64,000 bases of DNA from REEB95 sp963762425 (lineage in GTDB: Bacteria; Pseudomonadota; Alphaproteobacteria; ATCC43930; CGMCC-115725), in the NCBI GenBank assembly GCA_963762425.1, contig CAVXKY010000024.1:1-64000 (forward strand). Direction: 5' to 3'. The position numbers and the translations under genes are program-made. The notes under the pieces were generated by a model. It worked only from the letters and a program-made list of their open reading frames with translations. It was not told the DNA's origin and ran no database searches. Within the stretch, counting starts at the first letter, position 1. Each line of letters begins with the position of its first letter. This document shows, one piece after another, positions 45,086 through 53,822 of this stretch.

Positions 45086-47431
45086 CTAGGCGCGGTTCCG
45101 GCCGCTGGCGTGAATCGCGCGCCACAACCGCTCGGAGGTGGCCGGCATCTCGAAATGCCTTATGCCCAAAGGCGCGAGCGCGTCGTTGACCGCGTTCATC
45201 ACCGCCGGCAGCGCTCCGACGCAGCCGGCTTCGCCCGCGCCCTTGATGCCGAGCGGGTTGGTCTTGGCCGGCACGTCGTTATTGCCGACGGCAAGGGCCG
45301 GGAAATCCCCGGCGCGCGGCATGCAATAATCCATGAACGAGCCGCTCAAGAGCTGGCCGCTTTCCTTGTCATAGACCATGTTCTCGCACAACGCTTGGCC
45401 CGCGCCCTGGGCGATGCCGCCATGGATCTGGCCCTTCAACAGCAGCGGATTGACCACCACGCCGACATCGTCCACCACCGCATAGCGCGCGATCCTGACC
45501 ACGCCGGTATCGGGGTCGATCTCGACCTCGCAGAGATGGCAGCCATTCGGGAAAGTACCGGCGGGCGGGCGGTAGACGGCGTTGGCGCTCAGGCCCATCT
45601 CGATCTCGGGCGGCATGCGCTGCATGTTGTAAGAGGCCTTGGCCACCGCGATCAGGTCGATCGACTTGTCGGTGCCGGATACCGTGAATTTGCCGTCGGC
45701 GAATTCGATGTCGAGCGCCGAGGCTTCGAGCAGATGCCCGGCGATCTTCTTGCCTTTTTCGATGACTCGATCGGCGGCGAGTTTCAAGGCCCCTCCGCCG
45801 ACCGACAGCGAGCGCGAGCCGAAGGTGCCGCGGCCGTGGAACACCTTGTCGGTGTCGCCGTAGATCAGGGTCACCTGGTCGAAACTCAGCCCGAGGAAGT
45901 GATGGGCCAGTTGCCGGAAGGCGGTTTCGTGGCCCTGGCCGTGGCTGTGCGTGCCGAGCAGGAAGGTCGCGCCGCCGGTGGCGTCGAAGCGGATTTCCAT
46001 GGCCTCTTCGAAGGGCGCCGCCGCCGGCCCGCCCGCCACCTCGATCACCGAGGCGAGGCCCACGCCATAGAGCTTGCCCGCCTGGCGCGCCGATTGTTTG
46101 CGCGCCTCGGCGCCTTTCCAGTCGCCGAGTTCGAGCGCCAAATCCATGGTCTTCTCGAACTCGCCGCTGTCATAGGTGAACACCAGCCCGGTCTTGTAGG
46201 GCATCGCCGAGGGCGGAATCATGTTGCGGCGGCGCAGTTCAGCGCGGTCGATTTTGAGTTCGCGCGCCGCGATGTCGATGATGCGCTCGATGCAGTAAGA
46301 GGCCTCGGGCCGGCCCGCGCCGCGATAAGGGCAGGTTGGGTTGGTGTTGGAGAACACCCCGGTCACCTTCACATGGATCGCGGGGGTGGTGTAAGGCCCG
46401 GCCAAGCCGCCCACATTGCCCACCGGCACGTGCAGCCCGTTGGAGGCGAGATAGGCCCCGAGATTGGCGATGGTCTCGACATTGAGCGCCAGGAACTTGC
46501 CGTTCGCGTCGAGCGCCAGCGAAACCTCCGATACGTTGTCGCGCGCATGATGGTCGCCGACGAAGGATTCGCCGCGTTCGGCGATCCATTTCACCGGCCG
46601 ACCCACCTTCTTCGCCGCCCACAGCACCAGCGCGTATTCAGGAAAGGCGCTGCCCTTCATGCCGAAGCCGCCGCCGACATCGGGCGAGATCAGGCGGAAT
46701 TTGCTGGCCGGCAGCTTGAACACCTGGTCGGCGAGGTCGGAGCGCATCAGATGCGGCGCCTGCAGCCCGGCATGGAGAATGTAGCGTTCCTCGCGGGTGT
46801 CGTAGAACCCGAGCGCGGTGCGCGCCTCCATCGGGTTGACCGCGACGCGGTTGATGACGAAGCGCTCCTTGATCACGTGTTTGGCCTGGGCGAAGGCCGC
46901 CTTCACCTTCTCCTCGTTGCCGACATGCTCGACGAAACAGATATTGCCGGGCGACTCGTCCCACACATTGGGCGCGGCCGGATCCAGCGTTCCGGCGGTG
47001 TCGGTGACCGAGGGCAGGGTTTCGTATTCCACCTCGATGAGTTCGGCCGCGTCCTTGGCGAGCGCCATGCTCTCGGCGACGACGGCAACGACAGGATCGC
47101 CGACATGCCGCACCCGGTCGAGCGCCAGGATGCGATAGGGCGTGGAGAAATTCGCGCTGCCGTCCGGCCGCTTGCGCGAGACCCGGGCGCGGAGATTGCC
47201 GAGCTTGTCGGCTTCGGCGTCCTTGCCGGTGAGCACGATCAACACGCCGGGCAGGGCTTCGGCCGCCTTGACGTCGATGCGCTTGATGCGCGCCGCGGCA
47301 TGGGGCGAGCGCAGCACGTAAAGATGCGCCTGGCGCGGCAAGACGATGTCGTCGACATAGCGGCCGCGCCCGCGCAACAGCTGCAAATCCTCGGTGCGCG
47401 GCACCGGGCTACCGAGATCGAATTCACGCAT
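45086..47431 (-). CDS. xanthine dehydrogenase/CODH-family molybdenum hydroxylase large subunit
   Basis: 781 aa. N-terminal a/b hammerhead domain (LRGRGRYVDDI to LIEVEYETLPSV), then the Mo-cofactor domains: DVGGGFGMKG, PYRGAGRPEA (active-site loop of form II; the CO-oxidising form I has AYxCSFR with the Cu-binding Cys, absent here), and GIKGAGEAGC with the catalytic Glu at the end. So it is not a true CO dehydrogenase but a hydroxylase of unknown substrate. The FAD and [2Fe-2S] subunits that such enzymes need are not adjacent. Transcribed away from the ABC importer at 47591. Confidence 0.9.
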   Translation of the reverse strand: MREFDLGSPVPRTEDLQLLRGRGRYVDDIVLPRQAHLYVLRSPHAAARIKRIDVKAAEALPGVLIVLTGKDAEADKLGNLRARVSRKRPDGSANFSTPYRILALDRVRHVGDPVVAVVAESMALAKDAAELIEVEYETLPSVTDTAGTLDPAAPNVWDESPGNICFVEHVGNEEKVKAAFAQAKHVIKERFVINRVAVNPMEARTALGFYDTREERYILHAGLQAPHLMRSDLADQVFKLPASKFRLISPDVGGGFGMKGSAFPEYALVLWAAKKVGRPVKWIAERGESFVGDHHARDNVSEVSLALDANGKFLALNVETIANLGAYLASNGLHVPVGNVGGLAGPYTTPAIHVKVTGVFSNTNPTCPYRGAGRPEASYCIERIIDIAARELKIDRAELRRRNMIPPSAMPYKTGLVFTYDSGEFEKTMDLALELGDWKGAEARKQSARQAGKLYGVGLASVIEVAGGPAAAPFEEAMEIRFDATGGATFLLGTHSHGQGHETAFRQLAHHFLGLSFDQVTLIYGDTDKVFHGRGTFGSRSLSVGGGALKLAADRVIEKGKKIAGHLLEASALDIEFADGKFTVSGTDKSIDLIAVAKASYNMQRMPPEIEMGLSANAVYRPPAGTFPNGCHLCEVEIDPDTGVVRIARYAVVDDVGVVVNPLLLKGQIHGGIAQGAGQALCENMVYDKESGQLLSGSFMDYCMPRAGDFPALAVGNNDVPAKTNPLGIKGAGEAGCVGALPAVMNAVNDALAPLGIRHFEMPATSERLWRAIHASGRNRA

Positions 47432-47538
47432 GGTCCGGGAAAACCCTCCAAAACCGGCACGGAAAAGGCCCGCGATCCTGCCCTTTCGGTCCTGCTCCTG
47501 TCTAGGTGTCGCTTGGTTTAGCCGATTGCGGGGGCCGA

Positions 47539-47567
47539 TTGACAGGTTTCGTTTCAGACGTGAAAGT
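47539..47567 (+). promoter_or_regulatory. promoter-like element before the first binding-protein gene
   Basis: TTGACAGG, 15 bp, GAAAGTCG. The same two blocks with the same spacing stand before the paralogous gene at 48743 (48661-48691). The -35 TTGACA is perfect; the -10 (GAAAGT at 17 bp) is poor, so an activator may be needed. Confidence 0.45.
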
Positions 47568-47590
47568 CGCTCCCGGGGAGGAAACCAGGA

Positions 47591-48619
47591 ATGAATGGAT
47601 GCCGCCGCGGGGCATGCGCGTTCGCGCTGGCCGTGCTTTTACTGGCCGCACCTTCGACATATTCCGCGGCGCGCGCCGATGAGCCGCTCCATCTCCGCCT
47701 CGGCTGGGCGGTCATTCCCGGCCAACTCGTCGCCATCCTCTACAACAAGCCCGATATCCTCAAGCATTACGGCAAGTCCTACACGACCGAAACCATCCGC
47801 TTCCGCGGCAGCGCGCCGCAGATCACCGCGCTCGCTTCGGACCAGATCGACATCGCCGCCTTCGCCTTCTCCACCCTCGCGCTCGCCATCCAGAACGCGC
47901 ATATGGAGGATGTCCGCGTCATCGGCGACCTCTATCAGGACGGAATATCGGGCTATTACGCCAACGAATATGCGGTGCGCGCCGACAGCGACATCAAGCG
48001 GGTCGAGGATCTGAAGGGCAAGGTGGTGGCCTCGAACGGCATCGGCGGCGCCGCCGACATGGGGCTGCGGAAAATGCTGCGCGCCCACGGGCTCGAGGTC
48101 GATCGCGACTATCAGCTGGTCGAGATCGAATTCCCCAACATGCTCACGGCGCTCACATCGAAGAAGATCGACCTCGGCGCGTTTGTCATGCCGTTCGCCT
48201 ATATCGGCCACCAGCAGGGCGCGATCCGCACGCTCTTCACCATCCGGGATTCGATGGGCGAGACCCAGGCGACGCTGATGGCGGCGCGCGCATCCTTCAT
48301 CGCCGCGCATCGCGCGGCCTTGGTCGATTTCTTCGAGGACACGCAGACCGCGCTGCATTGGTTCTACGATCCCAAGAACCGCGACGCGGTGCTTGCCATG
48401 CTGACGGGCTTCACCAAGGAGCCGGAATCGGACTTTTCGCCCTGGCTGTTCATCAAGGGCCAGGACTATTACCGCGATCTCGACGCGCGGCCCAATCTCA
48501 AGGCGCTGCAAAACAACATCGACACCCAGAAGCAGTTGGGATTCCTCGACATCGACATCGACGTGAAGAAATATTCCGACCTGTCGCTGGTCGACGAGGC
48601 CGCCAAGCGACATCATTGA
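47591..48619 (+). CDS. ABC transporter substrate-binding protein (SsuA/TauA/NMT1-like), copy 1
   Basis: 342 aa. Sec signal peptide (basic N-terminus, hydrophobic FALAVLLLAA, cleavage near SAARA-DEP). The mature part has LRLGWAVIPGQLVAILY, HYGKSY, RFRGSAPQITALASDQIDIA and LKGKVVASNGIGGAADMGLRK in separate motifs, the NMT1/SsuA two-lobe periplasmic fold for alkanesulfonates, taurine or aromatic and pyrimidine-like ligands. The downstream copy is clearly paralogous. One of two binding proteins for the ABC importer behind. Confidence 0.9.
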   Translation: MNGCRRGACAFALAVLLLAAPSTYSAARADEPLHLRLGWAVIPGQLVAILYNKPDILKHYGKSYTTETIRFRGSAPQITALASDQIDIAAFAFSTLALAIQNAHMEDVRVIGDLYQDGISGYYANEYAVRADSDIKRVEDLKGKVVASNGIGGAADMGLRKMLRAHGLEVDRDYQLVEIEFPNMLTALTSKKIDLGAFVMPFAYIGHQQGAIRTLFTIRDSMGETQATLMAARASFIAAHRAALVDFFEDTQTALHWFYDPKNRDAVLAMLTGFTKEPESDFSPWLFIKGQDYYRDLDARPNLKALQNNIDTQKQLGFLDIDIDVKKYSDLSLVDEAAKRHH

Positions 48620-48660
48620 TATCGCTTGCCTATTTTCGCGCCGCGACGGTGTTAGGCCGG

Positions 48661-48691
48661 TTGACAGGGACCCTTGCAGCCGCGAAAGTCG
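48661..48691 (+). promoter_or_regulatory. promoter-like element before the second binding-protein gene
   Basis: TTGACAGG, 15 bp, GAAAGTCG, the same blocks and spacing as at 47539. The tandem duplication therefore included the upstream control region. Confidence 0.45.
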
Positions 48692-48742
48692 GCGAAGGCG
48701 GCTCGAATGCGGATCGCCGCGCGGGAGGGAGAAAGATAAAAA

Positions 48743-49791
48743 ATGCGCAAGAAACGCCTGACGGCGGCGTTGGCCGCCATAGCTTTTAGTCTCGCCGCCG
48801 GAGTAGTTTTATTCTCGGCCGCGCTCATGACGAGTCCCGTGGCCCGGGCGGACGAACCGCTGAAGCTGCGCATCGCCTGGGCGGTGATCCCGGGCCAGCT
48901 CACCGCCGTGCTGTTCGACAACAAGGACATCCTCAAGCATTACGGCCAGAGCTATACGGTCGAACTCCAGCATTTCCGCGGCAGCACGCCGCGAGCTGAC
49001 GGCGCTCGCCACCGGCGACATCGATCTCGCCTCGCTCGCCTTCTCCTCCTTCGGCCTCGCCATCCAGAACGCGCATATGAACGATCTGCGCGCCGTCGCC
49101 GATCTCTACCAGGACGGCATCCCGGGTTATTACTCGAGCGAGTACATGGTCCGCGCCGACAGCGGCATCAAACGCGTCGAGGATTTGAAGGGCAAGATCA
49201 TCGCCACCAACGCCATCGGCGGCGCGGTGGACATCGCCTCGAAGGCGATGCTGCTGAAGCACGGGCTCCAGGACAAACGCGATTACCAGGTGGTCGAGAT
49301 CGAATTCCCCAACATGCTGTCGGCGATCGAGTCGAAGAAGATCGACCTCGCCACCATGATCATGCCGTTCGCGATCGATGCCCACAAACAGGGCGATCTC
49401 AAGACGCTCTTCACCGTCGGCCAGGCGATGGGCGAAACCCAGACCACGCTGTTGGCGGCGCGCGCGCCGTTCATCGCCGCGCATCGCGCCGTTCTGGTCG
49501 ATTTCTTCGAGGATTGGATACGCGCGCTGCACTGGTTCTACGATCCCAAGAACCGCGACGCGGCGATCAAGATCATCGCCGATTTCACCAAGAAGCAGCC
49601 CGCCGACTATTCCGGCTGGTTGTTCACCAAGAAGGACAACTTCCGCAACGTCAACGCCATGCCGAACCTGAAGGCGTTGCAAGGCAATCTCCAGGTCCAG
49701 AAGCAACTGGGCTTCCTCACCATGGATATCGATGTCGGCCAAATATTCGGACGTGTCCATCGTCACCGAGGCCGCCAAGAGGCTGCACTGA
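48743..49791 (+). CDS. ABC transporter substrate-binding protein (SsuA/TauA/NMT1-like), copy 2, two frameshifts
   Basis: 348 aa after correction, signal peptide included (cleavage near VARA-DEP). Paralogue of copy 1 with the same motifs (WAVIPGQLTAVLF, VEIEFPNMLSAIESKKIDL, LHWFYDPKNRDA). Extra bases near 48991 (inside RGSTPELTALATGDID) and near 49737 (inside DIDVAKYSDVSIV) break the frame; corrected, it ends EAAKRLH where copy 1 ends EAAKRHH. Selection on the rest of the sequence appears intact. The ATPase gene starts 5 bp behind. Confidence 0.88.
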
Positions 49792-49796
49792 CCGGC

Positions 49797-50606
49797 ATGG
49801 ATGGCACCAGAATGACAACGGGTATCCAATTCAAGGCGGTGCACCACACCTACCGCCCGCCGCGCGGCAAGCCGGTGCTGGCGCTGGACGGCGTGTCGCT
49901 CGAGGTCAAGGACCGCGAATTCATGGCGCTGCTCGGTCCCTCGGGCTGCGGCAAGAGCACGCTGCTCTATCTCCTCGGCGGCTTCCTGCCGGTCGAGAGC
50001 GGCGAAATCTCGGTCGACGGCAAGAAGGTGCACGGCCCCGGCACGGACCGCGGCATCGTGTTCCAGCACTTCGCGCTCTTCCCCTGGAAGACGGTGCGGC
50101 AGAACGTGCTCTACGGCCTCGAGAAGCAGCATGTGGCGAAGCCCGAGCGCGTACGCCGCGCCCAGGCGATGATCGAGCTGGTGCATTTGAACGGATTCGA
50201 GGACAGCTATCCCTCGCAGCTTTCGGGCGGCATGAAGCAGCGCGTGGCGATCGCGCGCACGCTCGCGGTGGAACCCGAAATCCTGCTGATGGACGAGCCT
50301 TTCGGCGCGCTCGACGCGCAGACCCGCGCGCTGATGCACGAGGAGTTGCTGGCCATCATGCGGCGATCGCCCAAGACGGTGGTGTTCGTCACCCATGACG
50401 TGCGCGAGGCGGTTTATCTCGCCGACCGCGTGGCGGTGATGTCGGCGCGGCCGGGACGGATCAAGGAGATCGTCGACACCAAGCTGCCCGGCGGCGTCAA
50501 CCCCGAAGTCCAGCAGAGTCCGGAATTCGCGCAGAAGGTCGAGCACCTCTGGCAATTGGTGCGCGACGAGGCGATCAAAGCCCAGGCCCAGGCCGAGCAC
50601 GGATGA
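49797..50606 (+). CDS. ABC transporter ATP-binding protein (SsuB/TauB-like)
   Basis: 269 aa. Walker A GPSGCGKST, Q-loop VFQHFALFPWKTV, signature LSGGMKQRVAIARTLA, Walker B ILLMDEPFGALD and switch His in VTHDVREAV. The PWKTV segment after the Q-loop is typical of the nitrate/sulfonate/taurine subfamily. Overlaps the first permease gene by 4 bp. Confidence 0.94.
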   Translation: MDGTRMTTGIQFKAVHHTYRPPRGKPVLALDGVSLEVKDREFMALLGPSGCGKSTLLYLLGGFLPVESGEISVDGKKVHGPGTDRGIVFQHFALFPWKTVRQNVLYGLEKQHVAKPERVRRAQAMIELVHLNGFEDSYPSQLSGGMKQRVAIARTLAVEPEILLMDEPFGALDAQTRALMHEELLAIMRRSPKTVVFVTHDVREAVYLADRVAVMSARPGRIKEIVDTKLPGGVNPEVQQSPEFAQKVEHLWQLVRDEAIKAQAQAEHG

Positions 50607-51349
50607 TCCTCCGGTTTCTCATCCGCATCTTTCCCCTGGTTCTGCTCGCGGGCCTGTGGGAGATCGCGCCGCGCCTCGGCTGGGTCAATCCCGAGGTGCT
50701 GCCGCCGGCGAGCGCGGTGGCGAGCGCCTGGTACGGGCTGCTCATGTCGGGCGATCTCGTCACCAACGGCGTTTCTTCGCTCATCAACCTCTCGGCCGGG
50801 CTGGCGCTCGGCATATTCGTCGGCATGGCGGCGGGCGTGCTGATGGCGTGGTATCCGGCGGTCGACGCGCTGGTCAGCCCGCTGATGAAAAGCCTTTATC
50901 CGATGCCGAAATCCGCGCTCATCCCGGTGATGATCCTGTGGTTCGGATTGGGCGCCGGTTCCAAGATCGCCTCCATCTTCATGGGCTGCCTCTTGCCGGT
51001 GGTGTTGAGTTCCTATAACGGCGCGCGCGGCGTGGAGCAGACGCTGATCTGGTCGGCGCTGGGATTGGGCGCCTCGCGCCGGCGCGTGCTGTGGGAGGTG
51101 GTGGTGCCCGGCGCGCTGCCCGAGATCATGGCCGGCATCCGCAACGCGCTGGCGATATCCTTCATCCTGCTGGTGAGTTCGGAGTTCCTGGTCGGCCAGC
51201 GCGGCCTGGGCTATCTCATCTCCTTCCTCGGCGACGGCGGCGTCTACGACGCCATGTTCGCCGCCGTGCTGACGGTGGCGGCGATCGGCTTCTTCGCCGA
51301 CCGGGTTTACCTCTTTTTCATGCAGCGGACGCTGCGGTGGCGCGAATGA
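50603..51349 (+). CDS. ABC transporter permease (SsuC/TauC-like), first
   Basis: 248 aa, six predicted membrane helices. EAA coupling motif around ALGLGASRRRVLWEVVVPGALPEIMAGIRNAL, in separate stretches. Two permease genes follow one ATPase gene, so the channel is probably a heterodimer. Confidence 0.93.
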   Translation: MILRFLIRIFPLVLLAGLWEIAPRLGWVNPEVLPPASAVASAWYGLLMSGDLVTNGVSSLINLSAGLALGIFVGMAAGVLMAWYPAVDALVSPLMKSLYPMPKSALIPVMILWFGLGAGSKIASIFMGCLLPVVLSSYNGARGVEQTLIWSALGLGASRRRVLWEVVVPGALPEIMAGIRNALAISFILLVSSEFLVGQRGLGYLISFLGDGGVYDAMFAAVLTVAAIGFFADRVYLFFMQRTLRWRE

Positions 51350-51386
51350 GCGAGCGTTCCGGAAGTCAGCCGGCGAATACGGGCTG

Positions 51387-52137
51387 ATGGCGCTGCGCGT
51401 CTTCTCGATCGCGGCGGTGCTCGGCGCCTGGCAGATCACCGCCATGGCGCATGTCTTCTCGGATTTCCTCCTGCCGTCGCTGAGCGAGGTGCTACTGCGG
51501 CTCTACCACGATCTGGTTTCGGGCGATCTGATCCGCGGCATCGAATTGACGCTGATCCGCACCTTCATCGGCTTTGCGATGGCGGCGGCGGGGGGCGTGG
51601 TTATCGGCGTCGCCATCGCGCGCATTCCGGTGGCGCGCTGGTTCTTCGATCCGCTGGTTTCGGTCGGGTTGCCCATGCCCAAGGTCGCCTTCCTGCCGAT
51701 CTTCATGCTGTGGTTCGGCGTGTTCGACGTCTCGAAGGTGCTGATGATCGCCTTTTCCGCGATCTTCCCGGTGATCGTCGAGATCCTGGGCCGGAACGCA
51801 GAACATCGACAAATACATGTCCTGGTCGGCGCTGAGCCTGGGCGTAGGCCCACGGCGGTTTTTGTGGGAGATCGCGCTGCCGGCGGCGCTGCCGCAGGTC
51901 TTCACCGGGCTTCAGGTGGCGCTGCCGATTTCGCTCATCGTCGCCATCATCTGCGAGATGCAGATGGGCGGGCAGGGGCTCGGCGGCTCGATCATGACCG
52001 ACATGCGCTTCGCCGATTCGCCGGGCGTGTTCTCCGGCATCGTCGCCATCGCCTTGGTCGGCATGGTCATGGTCAAGGCGATGGAGCTGGTGCGCCGCCG
52101 CCTGCTGATCTGGCACCAGGAGACGCAGGCCGAGTAA
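51387..52137 (+). CDS. ABC transporter permease (SsuC/TauC-like), second, one frameshift
   Basis: 249 aa after correction. Same architecture as the first permease (PMPKVAFLPIFMLWFGVFDVSK, then the EAA loop SLGVGPRRFLWEIALPAALPQ). An extra C near 51791 shifts the frame between FPVIVEILGG and TQNIDKYMSW. The start is uncertain: an ATG at 51346 overlaps the upstream stop in the usual ATGA manner but meets a stop after 13 codons, so a further single-base error may hide the true start; ATG 51387 is used here. Confidence 0.88.
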
Positions 52138-52151
52138 GGCCATTTTAAGGC

Positions 52152-53072
52152 TTAGCCCAGCACCGCGCCCGGTTCTATTTCCGCCTCGCCGGCGGCAATC
52201 TTCTTGCCTTCGTCGAAGCGGCAGCGCCGCACTTCGATGAATCCCCCTTGCGCATAGACCGAAAAGCCTTCCGGCCCGGAAGTCGTGACCTGGCCGAGGC
52301 GCAAGCCCTTGATCGTGCCGAAACTGCGGGCGAGCTTCTTGCGCGCGTCGAACAGATGCAGCCGCTTGCCCTTGAAACTGGTCCAGGCGCCGGGCGCGGG
52401 ATCGCAGCCGCGGATCAGGTCGTAGATGCGGTCGATCGGACCGGCCCAGTTGATGCGCGATTCCGCCTGGCGCACCCAGCCCTCATAGGTCGCCTGGGTT
52501 TCGTCCTGCGGGGTTTCGCGCGCCTTGCCCTTGACCACCGCCTCCGCCGCCTCGATCAATCCGGCCACGCCCATGTGGAAGATCTTGTCGAAATAGAGCG
52601 AACCCACGGTGTCGTCGGGGCCGATCTCGACCTCGCGCTGCAAAATCACCGGCCCTTCGTCGAGCCCGTCGACCGGCCGCAGGATGGTGAAGCCGGTCCT
52701 GGTCTCGCCGTTGATCACCGCCCAGTTGATCGCCGCCGGGCCGCGATGCTTGGGCAACAGCGAAGGATGGAACAGCAGCATGCCGTGCTTCGGAATCCGG
52801 ATGAAGGATTGCGGCAGGAACTGGGTGACGAAGGCGAGAATGCCGATATCGGCCTTGAGGCTTTTGAGCGCTTCCGGCGCCTCGGTGGCGGAATAGCTCT
52901 GGAACTGGAACACCGGCAGATGCTTCTCGACCGCGGCGAGCTTCAGCGGATCGGGCTTGACGCCGGGCGTGTCGGGCAGGACGAAGACCCCGGCGACGTC
53001 GTCGCCGCGGCCGATAAACGCCTCCAGCACGGCCTTGCCGAAGGCCTGCTGGCCGATGATCACCACCCGCAT
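52152..53072 (-). CDS. formyltransferase-family protein, 10-formyl-THF hydrolase (FDH N-domain) type
   Basis: 306 aa from ATG 53072, after GGGGGAG. N-terminal formyltransferase domain with MRVVIIGQQAFGKAVLEAF and GVFVLPDTPG, catalytic HPSLLPKHRGPAAINW, then the Asp in DGLDEGPVILQ, and a C-terminal OB-like domain (INWAGPIDRIYDLIRGCDPAPGAW in pieces). It resembles the hydrolase domain of cytosolic formyl-THF dehydrogenase more than Fmt, which has different start and linker sequences. Likely substrate is 10-formyl-THF or a sugar/amine formyl acceptor. It follows bioD by 39 bp on the same strand, so it is probably the last gene of bioF-bioD. Confidence 0.82.
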   Translation of the reverse strand: MRVVIIGQQAFGKAVLEAFIGRGDDVAGVFVLPDTPGVKPDPLKLAAVEKHLPVFQFQSYSATEAPEALKSLKADIGILAFVTQFLPQSFIRIPKHGMLLFHPSLLPKHRGPAAINWAVINGETRTGFTILRPVDGLDEGPVILQREVEIGPDDTVGSLYFDKIFHMGVAGLIEAAEAVVKGKARETPQDETQATYEGWVRQAESRINWAGPIDRIYDLIRGCDPAPGAWTSFKGKRLHLFDARKKLARSFGTIKGLRLGQVTTSGPEGFSVYAQGGFIEVRRCRFDEGKKIAAGEAEIEPGAVLG

Positions 53073-53111
53073 CAAACTCCCCCGAACCCCCAAATCAACC
53101 GACAAGATTTA

Positions 53112-53822
53112 TCACGCGCGGGCGGCCGCGCTCAAATTAAAGCCGTCGGCGATGCGCGAAAATGTCTCATGCGGCGCGTTCCAGCTTGACAGCCGGGGCA
53201 GGGCCAGGAGCTCGGTTCCCCGGGTGAAGCGCGCGAGACTTTGCACCGTGTCGGCCAGGGCGGGGCCGCCATCCGGGCTTTCGCAAACCACCACCGCCCG
53301 AGTGGCCAGGCGCCGTCCGCGCAGCGCCGCGAGCGCGGTCAAGGCATGGCTCTGCGCGCCGAGATAGCTGCCGGATACCAGCAAGACGGGAATTCCGAGC
53401 TCGGCCATCCAGTCGAGCACGGTGTGTTTCTCCGCAATGGGCGACATGACGCCGCCGACGCCCTCGATCAGCAGTGCGTCCGGCCCGTCGATCGCGGGGG
53501 CGACGGCATCGCGGCAGAATTTCACCAGATCGGCGAAATCGACATTCTTGCCCTCCCGCTTCGCCGCCAAATCGGGTGCCAGCGGCGCGCGGAAGCGCCA
53601 GGGCGAAATGCGATCGAGTTCGGCCGTCCCCAGTTCGCGGCCGAGCGCCGTCAGCAGCCGGCCGGGGTCGCTTTCCGCGCAGGCTGATTCGTCGAAACCG
53701 CTGACCAGCGGCTTGAGCGCCGCGACTGGACGCAAGCGGCGGCGGAGTTCGGCGACGATGCCGCAGGTAACGAAGCTCTTGCCGATATCGGTTCCGGTCG
53801 CGGTGACGAAAAGCGCGCTCAT
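53112..53822 (-). CDS. bioD: dethiobiotin synthase
   Basis: 236 aa. P-loop TATGTDIGKSFVTCGI, LKPLVSGFD, and EGVGGVMSPI are the three family motifs. Forms the ureido ring of dethiobiotin from DAPA, CO2 and ATP. Start overlaps the bioF stop by 4 bp. Confidence 0.95.
   Translation of the reverse strand: MSALFVTATGTDIGKSFVTCGIVAELRRRLRPVAALKPLVSGFDESACAESDPGRLLTALGRELGTAELDRISPWRFRAPLAPDLAAKREGKNVDFADLVKFCRDAVAPAIDGPDALLIEGVGGVMSPIAEKHTVLDWMAELGIPVLLVSGSYLGAQSHALTALAALRGRRLATRAVVVCESPDGGPALADTVQSLARFTRGTELLALPRLSSWNAPHETFSRIADGFNLSAAARA

Noticed and set aside
45044..47521. 825-codon plus-strand frame
   Set aside because: Antisense of the molybdenum hydroxylase gene, which carries all family motifs.
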